From Erythrobacter sp. (lineage in GTDB: Bacteria > Pseudomonadota > Alphaproteobacteria > Sphingomonadales > Sphingomonadaceae), in contig NZ_CP136573.1 of NCBI RefSeq assembly GCF_035194505.1, forward strand, positions 1,364,001 through 1,428,000: 64,000 bases of DNA. The letters are read 5' to 3'. Shown in pieces: positions 17,843 through 25,832 of this stretch (position 1 is its first letter; each line of letters begins with the position of its first letter). The position numbers and the translations under genes were made by a program. A model generated the notes under the pieces. That model had not been told where the DNA came from. It saw only the letters and a list, made by a program, of their open reading frames with translations, and did not search any database.

Positions 17843-18541
17843 CTAACCATCGCAAGACGTAAAGGGAAGTGCGACAAACCCCTGTTCCCCGTCCTTCCAG
17901 AACCTTACGTCGTCCCCCGCGAGGATCGCCCAGACGCGGCCATCGCCCGCAGCACAGGACCGGTCGGTCGCCGAAGGCTCGGGCGGGCCTGCGGGATGCG
18001 AGTGGAAATAGCCCAGCACTTGCTGGCCGCCGCTGCGCGCCGCGCGGTGCGCATCGACCAGCGCCTGCGGATCGATCTCGAAATGGGTTTCTGGCGAGGG
18101 ATGGACATTGGCGGTCACGCGCGCCTCGGTGATGCGCGTGCCCTCGCCCAGCAACAGCCCGCAGGCCTCGCGCGGATGGGCAGCGCGGGCTGCGACGCGC
18201 ATGGTTTCGAGGGCTTGAGCAGAAACCTCCACACCCGTTCGCCCTGAGCTTGTCGAAGGGCCGTCTTTCTTCCTGGCGTAACGCGAAACGGCCTCCCAAT
18301 CGCCCCGGATCAGCGCCAGCTTCTTCGCCCGCGAGCAGCCCTTGATCTGCAATTCTGCGGCCACCGCTTCGTGACGAGTCGGGAAATCCTGTGACCACAC
18401 CAGTTCCACGGGCAATTTGTCGCTGGTAAATCCGGGCAAGGCACCCGACTTGTGCTGCGCTACGCGCCGCTCAAGATCATCGGTGTGACCCGTGTAGAAC
18501 TTGCCGCCGCGGCAGTGAAGCATATAGGCCCAGAACGCCAT
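17843..18541 (-). CDS. Fused frame: GIY-YIG endonuclease (1-92) joined to JAMM/M67 metalloprotease (104-232)
   Basis: Residues 1-92 form a complete small GIY-YIG (UPF0213-like) nuclease (YMLHCRGG, FYTGHTDDLERR). Residues 104-232 form a complete JAMM/Mov34-type peptidase with E125, H180-S-H182 and D193. The joint, DGPSTSSGRTG (93-103), is exactly the translation of the palindromic repeat at 18235-18269. V104 is a GTG codon at 18232, so the peptidase may also be made separately as a 129-residue protein of normal family length. No Shine-Dalgarno is evident before the ATG at 18541. Whether the full fusion is made is unknown; an independent M67 gene plus a read-through nuclease is the simpler view. 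Confidence 0.75.
   Translation of the reverse strand: MAFWAYMLHCRGGKFYTGHTDDLERRVAQHKSGALPGFTSDKLPVELVWSQDFPTRHEAVAAELQIKGCSRAKKLALIRGDWEAVSRYARKKDGPSTSSGRTGVEVSAQALETMRVAARAAHPREACGLLLGEGTRITEARVTANVHPSPETHFEIDPQALVDAHRAARSGGQQVLGYFHSHPAGPPEPSATDRSCAAGDGRVWAILAGDDVRFWKDGEQGFVALPFTSCDG
18235..18269 (-). repeat. REP-like repeat (family 1), copy inside the fused frame
   Basis: On the minus strand the 35 bases begin GAAAGACGGCCCTTCGACAA and end GCTCAGGGCGAACGG. It is the exact inverse of the copy at 18557-18591. Half-palindromic core CTTCGACAAGCTCAG. In the fused frame it encodes the linker between the nuclease and the peptidase. Related copies lie at 59507-59535 and 59575-59601. Confidence 0.9.
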
Positions 18542-18556
18542 GCATAACGGCTAAGT

Positions 18557-18591
18557 GAAAGACGGCCCTTCGACAAGCTCAGGGCGAACGG
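18557..18591 (+). repeat. REP-like repeat (family 1), copy upstream of the GIY-YIG start
   Basis: Exact 35-base inverted match to 18235-18269. Together the two copies bracket the GIY-YIG reading frame (18541 down to about 18266), with 15 bases between this copy and the start codon. It also lies 12 bases before the GTG of the divergent pseudouridine synthase gene. Confidence 0.9.
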
Positions 18592-18603
18592 AGTTAGGTT
18601 CGG

Positions 18604-19560
18604 GTGGTGGCAGATATTGAGCGAGCCGAGATTCTGGAAGGGTCTGTCATGTCCCCAGCCCGCCTCGACAAGGCGCTGGCCGAAGCGACCGGGCTCTCCC
18701 GCGCGCGGGTGCAGGGGTTGATTGATGAAGGCCGGGTCGATGTCGCAGGCAAGACCGCCACCTCGGCCTCGATGAAGGTGGGCGCAGGCGCGCCCTTCCG
18801 CATCATCCTTGCCGCCGCCATGCCGGCCGAGGCGCAGGCGGAGGATATCCCGCTCACCATCGCCTATGAGGACGCGCATCTGATCGTGATCGACAAGCCT
18901 GCGGGCATGGTTGTCCATCCGGCGGTGGGCAACATCACCGGCACACTGGTCAACGCGCTGCTGCACCATTGCCGGGGCAATCTTTCGGGCATCAACGGCG
19001 TGGCGCGCCCCGGCATCGTCCACCGGATCGACAAGGACACCTCGGGCCTCATCGTGGTCGCCAAGTCGGACGCCGCGCATGAAGGGCTTGCCGTGCAGTT
19101 CGCCGCGCACACCGTCCACCGCCGCTACATCGCGGTCTGCGCCGGGCACCCCTCGCCCGCCACCGGCACGATCGACGCGCGCATCGGCCGCTCGGACGCG
19201 GACCGAAAGAAAATGACGGTGCTCCCAAACAATTCCTCACGCGGCAAAAGCGCGGTCACCCATTACACCGTGATCGAACGGCTGGATGATGCTGCCGTGA
19301 TCGAATGCCGGCTGGAAACCGGCCGCACCCACCAGGTGCGCGTTCACTGTGCGTCAATCGGCCATCCGCTATTGGGAGACCCTGCCTATGGCCGCACACC
19401 CAAATCCCTTCGCCCGCTGCTGGAGCGACTCGGCTTCGCCCGGCAGGCGCTTCACGCCGCCGAACTGGGGTTCATCCACCCGCTGACCGGCGAGATGGTT
19501 CAATTTCGGAGCAATCTGCCCGACGACATGGCGGAACTCATCGACCAACTGCGACATTGA
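18604..19560 (+). CDS. rluD: RluA-family pseudouridine synthase (RluD-like)
   Basis: 318 residues from the GTG at 18604; an ATG at 18649 would give 303. The upstream start is preferred because ILEGSV before the S4 domain looks like the family's N-terminus. An S4 RNA-binding domain (ARLDKALAEATGLSRARVQG) is followed by the catalytic domain with D143 in HRIDKDTSGLIVVAK, then LETGRTHQVRVH and GDPAYG. Modifies uridines in 23S rRNA; the RluD assignment rests on length and the S4 domain and could be another RluA-family member. Located 124 bases before rpoH. Confidence 0.85.
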   Translation: MVADIERAEILEGSVMSPARLDKALAEATGLSRARVQGLIDEGRVDVAGKTATSASMKVGAGAPFRIILAAAMPAEAQAEDIPLTIAYEDAHLIVIDKPAGMVVHPAVGNITGTLVNALLHHCRGNLSGINGVARPGIVHRIDKDTSGLIVVAKSDAAHEGLAVQFAAHTVHRRYIAVCAGHPSPATGTIDARIGRSDADRKKMTVLPNNSSRGKSAVTHYTVIERLDDAAVIECRLETGRTHQVRVHCASIGHPLLGDPAYGRTPKSLRPLLERLGFARQALHAAELGFIHPLTGEMVQFRSNLPDDMAELIDQLRH

Positions 19561-19623
19561 AATCGATGAATTGCGCATACAACTGACAGATTCTCGCGTA
19601 TATCCGTAACCCGTGGCCCAGAT

Positions 19624-19650
19624 CACGGGATGCCCATCAGGGGTCCCGTG
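19624..19650 (+). promoter_or_regulatory. Hairpin in the rpoH leader
   Basis: CACGGGA (19624-19630) pairs with TCCCGTG (19644-19650), closing a 13-base loop, 33 bases before the GTG start of rpoH. An overlapping alternative stem (CCCGTGGCCCAGATCACGGG) can form just upstream. Translation of rpoH is heat-controlled by mRNA structure in other bacteria, so a thermosensor role is conceivable, but neither stem covers the ribosome site directly. Confidence 0.35.
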
Positions 19651-19683
19651 CAAGCGGTCGACGCTAGAAAGGTTAGGTAACAA

Positions 19684-20589
19684 GTGACCAAGTCGAAAAG
19701 TCCTTCGGTCCCGGCCCTCAGCGGTGAGCAGAGCCTCAACCGCTATCTGTCCGAGATTCGCAAGTTCCCGGTGCTGACGGCCGAGCAGGAATATATGCTC
19801 GCCAAGCGCTATCAGGAACATGAAGACCCCGATGCCGCCGCCCAGCTGGTGACCAGCCACCTGCGTCTCGTCGCGAAGATCGCGATGGGTTACCGCGGCT
19901 ATGGCCTGCCGGTCGCCGATCTCATTTCGGAAGGCAATGTGGGCCTGATGCAGGGCGTCAAGAAGTTCGAGCCCGATCGCGGCTTCCGCCTCGCGACCTA
20001 CGCGATGTGGTGGATCAAGGCCTCGATCCAGGAATATATCCTGCGTTCGTGGAGCCTCGTGAAGATGGGCACCACCGCCGCGCAGAAGAAGCTGTTCTTC
20101 AACCTGCGCCGGATGAAGAAGAACCTCGACGCTTACGAGGACACTGATCTGCACCCGGACGATGTCACCAAGATCGCCACCGATCTGGGCGTGCCCGAGC
20201 AGGAAGTCGTCAACATGAACCGCCGCATGATGATGGGCGGCGACGGCTCGCTCAACACGCCGATGCGCGGGGGCGAGGAAGGCTCGGGCGAATGGCAGGA
20301 CTGGCTGACGGATGATCGTCCGTTGCAGGACGAGACCGTGGCCGAGGCCGAGGAATCGCAGATGCGCCACCAGATGCTGGCCGAAGCGATGGACAGCCTC
20401 AACGAGCGTGAGCGCCACATCCTCGTCGAACGCCGCCTCTCGGAAAAGCCGCAGACGCTGGAGGAACTCTCGCAGACCTACGACGTCAGCCGCGAACGCA
20501 TCCGCCAGATCGAAGTGCGCGCTTTCGAGAAGCTCCAGAAGGCGATGCAGCGCATCGCGGGCGAGCGCCTGCTGCCCGGAATGGCGTAA
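19684..20589 (+). CDS. rpoH: RNA polymerase sigma-32 (heat-shock) factor
   Basis: 301 residues, GTG start with GGTTAGG upstream. Region 2 shows LISEGNVGLMQGVKKFEP and RLATYAMWWIKASIQEYIL; the RpoH-box-like sequence KKLFFNLRRMKK follows region 2.4, and region 4 has an HTH (TLEELSQTYDVSRERIRQIE). Directs transcription of chaperone and protease genes (clpP/clpX in this window are plausible targets). Followed by a strong bidirectional terminator. Only one copy is in view; many alphaproteobacteria carry two. Confidence 0.95.
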   Translation: MTKSKSPSVPALSGEQSLNRYLSEIRKFPVLTAEQEYMLAKRYQEHEDPDAAAQLVTSHLRLVAKIAMGYRGYGLPVADLISEGNVGLMQGVKKFEPDRGFRLATYAMWWIKASIQEYILRSWSLVKMGTTAAQKKLFFNLRRMKKNLDAYEDTDLHPDDVTKIATDLGVPEQEVVNMNRRMMMGGDGSLNTPMRGGEEGSGEWQDWLTDDRPLQDETVAEAEESQMRHQMLAEAMDSLNERERHILVERRLSEKPQTLEELSQTYDVSRERIRQIEVRAFEKLQKAMQRIAGERLLPGMA

Positions 20590-20612
20590 GGCACCTTCGG
20601 TCCGACCCCACG

Positions 20613-20647
20613 AAAAAGGGCGCCGCGAGTGATCGCGGCGCCCTTTT
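20613..20647. terminator. Bidirectional intrinsic terminator after rpoH
   Basis: GGGCGCCGCGA (20618-20628) pairs with TCGCGGCGCCC (20633-20643) around the loop GTGA. It is preceded by AAAAA and followed by TTTT, so it can stop both rpoH and the convergent M20 gene. Confidence 0.9.
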
Positions 20648-20670
20648 CATGTGGCGAACCCGGCCCGCGC

Positions 20671-22002
20671 CTACTTCTTCTTGCCCGCCAGATCCATCAC
20701 GGCCGCGACCATCGCCCGCGCGCCGAGCGTGATGCTCTCGCGTGGCGCGATCTGGAACAGCGGGGAGTGGTGCCCGGCAATCGCCGGTCCGCCCGCCTTG
20801 GCCGCCGCGATCCGCTCGGGCGTGGTGCCGCCCACCGCGAAGTAATAGCCCGGCACGCCCGTGTCCGGCGCGACGAAATAGGTGAAGTCCTCCGCGCCCA
20901 TGTTCTGCTGCGCGAAAGGCACCACGGCCTGCGCACCCAGTTCGCGCGCCATGACGGCATTGAGGCGGCGGGCGAGCGCGGGATCATTGTTGGTCACCGG
21001 CGTCCCCGACCCGCGCATCACCTTCACCGGCAGGTTATCGGGCAGGCCATGCGCCTTGCCGATATTGACCGCGATCCGCTCGATCGTGGCGATCACCTGT
21101 TCGCGGGTTTCCTCCTCGTTGGCGCGCACCGTGACCTGAAGCCGCGCCTCGTCGGAGATGATGTTGTGCTTGGAGCCGGCGTGGAACGAACCGATCGTCA
21201 CCACCACCGGCTTCAGCGGCGAAATCTCTCGCGAATCAATGGATTGCAGCGCGGTGACAATCTGCGAGGCGATATAGACCGGATCGCGCCCGAGATGGGG
21301 GGCCGCGCCGTGTGTGCCGATGCCTGGCACCATGATGTCGAGCGAATCCGAGCTCGAATACTGGATGCCCTCGGACGCGGAGACCTTGCCCGTCTCGAGA
21401 TCAGCGGCGACGTGGAACGCCAGCGCATAGTCGGGCTTGCCGAAGCGGGTGTAGAGCCCGTCCTCCATCATCGCCTTGGCCCCGCGCACGCCTTCCTCGG
21501 CGGGCTGGACGACGAACATCAGCGTGCCGCTCCACTGCCCCTTGGTGGCAACCAGCCGCCGCGCGGTGGCGATCATCGCGGTGATGTGGGTGTCATGCCC
21601 GCAGGCGTGCATGGTGGGATATTCCTTGCCATCCTCGCCCACCTGCTTCGCCTTCGAGGCATAGGGCAGGCCCGATTTCTCCTCGACCGGCAGCCCGTCC
21701 ATATCGGCGCGGATCAGGATCGTCGGGCCCTTGCCGTTGCGCAGCATGCCGACCACGCCGGTCTTGCCGACGCCGGTGGTCACTTCAAGCCCGGCGGCCT
21801 TCAGTTCGGCGGCCATCTTCGCGGCGGTGCGGTTTTCGAGGAAGCCCATTTCCGGGTGCGCATGGAAATCGAGGAATAGCGGGGCGAGGTAGCTGTCATA
21901 CTCGGCCTCGATCGCCTTTTTCGTGGCGAGCTCCTCGGCGAGGGCAGGCTGGGCGACAAGCGCGAGCGCAACGGCGCTGGCGGCGGAATGGAACAGGCGC
22001 AT
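20671..22002 (-). CDS. Secreted M20-family amidohydrolase/peptidase
   Basis: 443 residues from the ATG at 22002, with a signal peptide (RLFHSAASAVALALVAQPALA). M20/ArgE/DapE-type fold as in hippurate or indole-acetyl-amino-acid hydrolases: metal-site motifs MHACGHDTHI, VQPAEEGVRGA and a late His in IAGHHSPLF. Acts in the periplasm on N-acyl amino acids or peptides. It is convergent with rpoH, sharing the terminator, and divergent from mtgA. Substrate unknown. Confidence 0.88.
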   Translation of the reverse strand: MRLFHSAASAVALALVAQPALAEELATKKAIEAEYDSYLAPLFLDFHAHPEMGFLENRTAAKMAAELKAAGLEVTTGVGKTGVVGMLRNGKGPTILIRADMDGLPVEEKSGLPYASKAKQVGEDGKEYPTMHACGHDTHITAMIATARRLVATKGQWSGTLMFVVQPAEEGVRGAKAMMEDGLYTRFGKPDYALAFHVAADLETGKVSASEGIQYSSSDSLDIMVPGIGTHGAAPHLGRDPVYIASQIVTALQSIDSREISPLKPVVVTIGSFHAGSKHNIISDEARLQVTVRANEEETREQVIATIERIAVNIGKAHGLPDNLPVKVMRGSGTPVTNNDPALARRLNAVMARELGAQAVVPFAQQNMGAEDFTYFVAPDTGVPGYYFAVGGTTPERIAAAKAGGPAIAGHHSPLFQIAPRESITLGARAMVAAVMDLAGKKK

Positions 22003-22105
22003 CGAATTCTCTCCCCATTGGCTTGCGGCCAGCTTGCCGCGCCCGCACCACCGGCGCAAGCACCGATGCTTCCCCGCCGCGCTTTGCTGCGCTAAGGCCC
22101 CCGAC

Positions 22106-22777
22106 ATGGTCAAAACCATCGCCACATATGTCGCCAAGGCCATCGCCGGTTTCGTCGGGTTGACGGTGGTGCTGGTGGTGGCCTTCAAGTGGCTCCCTGT
22201 CCCCGTCACCGCGACCATGCTGATGGACGAGAACGGCATCACCAAGGATTGGGAGAGCCTCGAAAACATCGACCGCAATCTGGTCTCCGCAGTGATCGCA
22301 TCCGAAGATCAGCGCTTCTGCGAGCACTCCGGCTTCGACACCGAAGCGATCGAGCAGGCGATGCGTGCCAACATGGAAGGCGGCAAGATCCGCGGCGGAT
22401 CATCGATCAGCCAGCAGACCGCCAAGAACGTCTTCCTGTGGCAGGGCGGCGGCTATGTCCGCAAGGCCTTCGAGGCGTGGTTCACCTTCTGGATCGAGCT
22501 CGTGTGGGGCAAGCGGCGGATCATGGAAGTCTATCTCAATGTCGCCGAAACCGGGATCGGCACCTATGGCGCCGAGGCCGGAGCGCAGCGCTATTTCGAT
22601 CACTCCGCAGCGCGTATGAGCCGCGATGAGGCAAGCCGGATGGCCGCCGCTCTCCCCAGCCCCAAGAAGCGCGCGGTGAAGGGCCCGGGCGGGTGGCTCG
22701 CGCGCCACGGCAACCGCATCGAGCGGCGGATCGGGATCGTCAGGCGTGACGGGCTCGATGCTTGCGTCTACAACTGA
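22106..22777 (+). CDS. mtgA: Monofunctional peptidoglycan transglycosylase
   Basis: 223 residues: one N-terminal membrane anchor (IAGFVGLTVVLVVAFKWL) and a GT51 domain. The catalytic Glu is E67 in ASEDQRFCEHSGFD, followed by RGGSSISQQTAKN and VYLNVAETG. Polymerises lipid II into glycan strands in the periplasm; has no transpeptidase domain. ATG at 22106 chosen because the anchor begins right after it. The CDF transporter starts 8 bases downstream. Confidence 0.93.
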   Translation: MVKTIATYVAKAIAGFVGLTVVLVVAFKWLPVPVTATMLMDENGITKDWESLENIDRNLVSAVIASEDQRFCEHSGFDTEAIEQAMRANMEGGKIRGGSSISQQTAKNVFLWQGGGYVRKAFEAWFTFWIELVWGKRRIMEVYLNVAETGIGTYGAEAGAQRYFDHSAARMSRDEASRMAAALPSPKKRAVKGPGGWLARHGNRIERRIGIVRRDGLDACVYN

Positions 22778-22784
22778 CGCAGCC

Positions 22785-23741
22785 ATGGCTCACGCGCACG
22801 CCCATCACCACCATCACGGCCATGATCATGGGCATGATCACGCGCACTCGCACGGCCATTCGCACGGGCACCACCACCACGCCCCCGCCGATTTCGGCCG
22901 CGCCTTTGCCATCGGCATCGCGCTCAACACCGGTTTCGTGGCGATCGAGGCGGTGGCCGGGTTCCTCTATGGATCGATGGCGCTGGTGGCAGACGCCGGG
23001 CACAACCTGTCCGACGTGCTGGCGCTGGCGCTGGCATGGATCGCCAGCATCGCCGCCAAGCGACCCGCGACAGGCCGCTTCACCTATGGCTACAAGTCCT
23101 CGACCATCCTTGCAGCGCTCGCCAATGCCCTGCTGCTCGCCATCGCGATCGGGGCGATTTTGTTCGAGACCCTCCACCGGTTGACCGAGCCGCAGGCCCC
23201 CCAGCCAAGCGCGATGATGGCGGTGGCCGGGATCGGGATCGTGATCAACGCGTTGACGGCCATGCTGTTCATGCGCGGCCAGAGCGATCTCAATATCCGC
23301 GGAGCCTATCTGCACATGGCCGCCGATGCGCTGGTATCGGTGGGCGTGGTGCTGGCGGGCCTCGCGATCCTGCTCACCGGCCTTGTCTGGATCGACGCGG
23401 CGGTGAGCCTTGCCATCGTCGCAGTGATCGCATGGGGCACATGGGGCCTTGCGCGCGATAGCGTGGCGATGAGCCTGCTGGCCGCCCCGCCGGGGATCGA
23501 GCTTGCCGAGGTGCGCCGCCATCTCGCTGGCCTCGAAGGCGTGGCGGCGGTCCATGATCTCCATGTCTGGCCGATGTCGACCACCGAAACCGCATTGACC
23601 GCCCATCTGGTGATGCCGCAGCGCCCCGCCTCCGACGCCTTTCTGCACTCGGTCACCGAAGGCCTGCGCACCCGCTTTGGCGTGCATCATGCGACCATCC
23701 AGATCGAGAGCGGCGATACGCATTGCGGGGCAAGCTGCTGA
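22785..23741 (+). CDS. CDF-family divalent cation exporter (Zn/Co-type)
   Basis: 318 residues from the ATG at 22785. It begins with a very His-rich tail (AHAHHHHHGHDHGHDHAHSH and onward, over 20 His by residue 35), then six membrane helices with the metal sites VADAGHNLSD and HMAADALVSVG (D/H pairs of helices 2 and 5) and a cytoplasmic C-terminal domain. Exports zinc, cobalt or similar ions with proton exchange. An in-frame ATG at 22746 overlaps mtgA and is less likely. The stop shares one base with the sigma-factor start. Confidence 0.92.
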   Translation: MAHAHAHHHHHGHDHGHDHAHSHGHSHGHHHHAPADFGRAFAIGIALNTGFVAIEAVAGFLYGSMALVADAGHNLSDVLALALAWIASIAAKRPATGRFTYGYKSSTILAALANALLLAIAIGAILFETLHRLTEPQAPQPSAMMAVAGIGIVINALTAMLFMRGQSDLNIRGAYLHMAADALVSVGVVLAGLAILLTGLVWIDAAVSLAIVAVIAWGTWGLARDSVAMSLLAAPPGIELAEVRRHLAGLEGVAAVHDLHVWPMSTTETALTAHLVMPQRPASDAFLHSVTEGLRTRFGVHHATIQIESGDTHCGASC

Positions 23742-24328
23742 TGGCCGCCCTGCCCAGCACCACCCCGGATGACGCGCGCGACGCCCTGCGCGAGGCGATG
23801 GCGCGGCTCGCTGCGGGCGATCAGGCTGCGCTCGAAGTGATCTATCGCATGACGCGGGTGAAGCTGTTCGGCATCTGCCTGCGTATCTTGGGCGACAGGA
23901 AGGAAGCCGAGGACGCCTTGCAGGACGTCTATGTCAATTTGTGGCAGCGGGCAGACCGCTATGATCCCGCGCGGGCAAGCCCGATTTCGTGGCTGGCGAC
24001 GTTCGCCCGCAACCGCGCGATTGATCGCCTGCGCACCGGCAAGGTGCGTGGCGGGGCGGTCGGGATCGAGGAAGCGGCACCCTTGCCTGATGAAAGCCCG
24101 CTAGCCGATGCACTGCTGGTCGATGCCGAACAGGCCGCGCAGATCCACAAGTGCATCGCCGGGCTCGACGCGCGCACGCAGACCCACATCCGCGCCGCCT
24201 TTTTCGACGGCAAGACCTATGCCCAACTGGCGGAGCAAGCGGGCGTGCCGCTCGGCACGATGAAGAGCTGGATCCGCCGCGGGCTGCAACGCCTGCGCGC
24301 CTGCCTTGAAGCGAGCGAGGCGGTATGA
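23741..24328 (+). CDS. ECF-type RNA polymerase sigma factor (SigK-like group)
   Basis: 195 residues from the ATG at 23741. Region 2: DRKEAEDALQDVYVNLWQRADRYDP and SWLATFARNRAIDRLR; region 4: KTYAQLAEQAGVPLGTMKSWIRRGLQRLR. It resembles the sigma factors paired with RskA-type anti-sigma factors. The downstream anti-sigma gene overlaps by four bases. Probable targets are itself and the fasciclin gene 140 bases downstream, a recurrent arrangement in proteobacteria (inference). Confidence 0.9.
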   Translation: MAALPSTTPDDARDALREAMARLAAGDQAALEVIYRMTRVKLFGICLRILGDRKEAEDALQDVYVNLWQRADRYDPARASPISWLATFARNRAIDRLRTGKVRGGAVGIEEAAPLPDESPLADALLVDAEQAAQIHKCIAGLDARTQTHIRAAFFDGKTYAQLAEQAGVPLGTMKSWIRRGLQRLRACLEASEAV

Positions 24329-25122
24329 GCGGCCTCGAAAACTCCACCCCCGAGGATGATGTGACCCGCGACGATCCGGTGATCGCCGCCGAATGGGCGC
24401 TGGGCCTGCTCGAAGGCGAGGAACTGCTCGCCGCACGCGGGAAATATGCTTCCGATCCTGCCTTCGCATGGCGCAAGGAATGGTGGGACAACTGGTTTGC
24501 CCCCTGGACCGACGACATGGCGGACGCGGCGGAACCGGGCGATCACGTGTGGGACGGAATTGCCGCAAGGCTCGGCACCGGGGGCGCTGTCGCCGTGCCG
24601 CTGGCGAGCGCGGCTGCTGCGGGCGAGGTGATCGCGCTTCAGACCCGGCTGCGGCGCTGGCAATGGGCCGCGGGGATCAACTCGGCTGCCGCCGCCGTGG
24701 CGCTGGCGCTGCTGGCCTTTGCGCCGGGCAATTCGCCGGTGAGCGCGCCCGGCACCGCGCCTTCGCAAATCGCAGCGGCTGCGGCGCCGATGGTCGCCAC
24801 CGTGCCGGTCGGCGATGCGGGCCTGCGGCTCGATGTCACCTACATCCCCGAAAGCGAGCAGATGCTGGTCGCCGCCATCGGGCTGAAGGCAGACGGGGTG
24901 CATGATCACGAATTGTGGCTGGTGCCCGCCGATGGCTCGCCGCTGCAATCACTGGGCGTGGTGGCTCCCGGCGAAGTGCGCAAGATGGTCCTCCCCGCTG
25001 CTGCCACCGCCAAGATGGGTGACGGCGCGAGCCTGGTGCTCACCCGCGAGCCGATTGGCGGCAAGCCGGAAGGCGTGGACGCGGGGCCGGTGGTGGCCAA
25101 GGGCGCCTTTACGCCTGTCTGA
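24325..25122 (+). CDS. Anti-sigma factor, RskA/anti-sigma-K family
   Basis: 265 residues. The N-terminal cytoplasmic part (AAEWALGLLEGEE, then WRKEWWDNWFAPW) is the sigma-binding region. A single membrane helix lies around WAAGINSAAAAVALALLAF, followed by a periplasmic domain of the RskA type (YIPESEQMLVAAIGL, DHELWLVPADGSPLQSLGVV). The N-terminal zinc His/Cys motif of ZAS anti-sigmas is absent. Translationally coupled to the sigma factor. Likely senses an envelope signal and releases the sigma factor by proteolysis. Confidence 0.88.
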   Translation: MSGLENSTPEDDVTRDDPVIAAEWALGLLEGEELLAARGKYASDPAFAWRKEWWDNWFAPWTDDMADAAEPGDHVWDGIAARLGTGGAVAVPLASAAAAGEVIALQTRLRRWQWAAGINSAAAAVALALLAFAPGNSPVSAPGTAPSQIAAAAAPMVATVPVGDAGLRLDVTYIPESEQMLVAAIGLKADGVHDHELWLVPADGSPLQSLGVVAPGEVRKMVLPAAATAKMGDGASLVLTREPIGGKPEGVDAGPVVAKGAFTPV

Positions 25123-25262
25123 CCCGCGCGCGCCTCGGCGCGTAAAAACGGCAATTCATCCGCATTAGCATTTTGTCTGCATCCGCTCCGGCGAGGAATC
25201 CGTAACGTCTCATGCAAGCGGGAGGGCTTGCATGCGTGACGTAACCCCCAAGGAGACCCCCG

Positions 25263-25820
25263 ATGAACCCCAAGACCACTCTCACCGCCCTCGCCGCCGC
25301 CGCGCTTGCCGCTGCCACCGGATTTGCCGCCCTGCCCGCACTCGCGCACCAGCACGGCCACCACGCTGCTGCCACCCCGAATATCGTTGAAACCGCTGTC
25401 AGCACCGGCGTCCACACCACGCTGGTCGCCGCCGTGAAGGCCGCCGGCCTTGTCGACACCCTATCGAGTCCCGGCCCCTTCACCGTCTTCGCGCCGACCG
25501 ACACCGCCTTTGCCAAGCTCCCCGCTGGCACGGTCGCCACGCTGGTGAAGCCGGAGAACAAGGGCCTGCTGACCACGATCCTCACCTACCACGCGGTGGT
25601 GGGCAAGGTGACCAGCGCCGATCTGGTCGCGCTGATCAAGAAGAGCGGCGGCGCTGCCAAGCTGACCACGGTGGCCGGCCAGACCCTGACCGCGCGCCTT
25701 TCGGGCGACAAGATCGTGATCACCGACGCCAAGGGCGGCACCACCGCCGTGACCACAGCCGACGTCGCGACCTCGAACGGCGTGATCCACGTGACCGACG
25801 GCGTGTTCCTGCCCGCCTGA
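25263..25820 (+). CDS. Secreted fasciclin-domain protein
   Basis: 185 residues: signal peptide (TLTALAAAALAAATGFAALPALA), a short His-rich stretch (HQHGHHAAA), and one FAS1 domain with the two conserved boxes FTVFAPTDTAFAKLP and ATSNGVIHVTDGVFLP. Cell-surface or periplasmic adhesion-type protein. The upstream spacer (25123-25262) has CCGTAACGTCTC near 25200, a plausible but unproven ECF-sigma promoter. An IS630 element sits 12 bases after the stop codon. Confidence 0.88.
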   Translation: MNPKTTLTALAAAALAAATGFAALPALAHQHGHHAAATPNIVETAVSTGVHTTLVAAVKAAGLVDTLSSPGPFTVFAPTDTAFAKLPAGTVATLVKPENKGLLTTILTYHAVVGKVTSADLVALIKKSGGAAKLTTVAGQTLTARLSGDKIVITDAKGGTTAVTTADVATSNGVIHVTDGVFLPA

Positions 25821-25832
25821 TCGACCTCTTTA

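Noticed and set aside
22785..22890. His-codon run at the start of the CDF gene as a DNA repeat or misassembly
   Set aside because: His-rich tails are normal in CDF metal exporters and the frame is intact.
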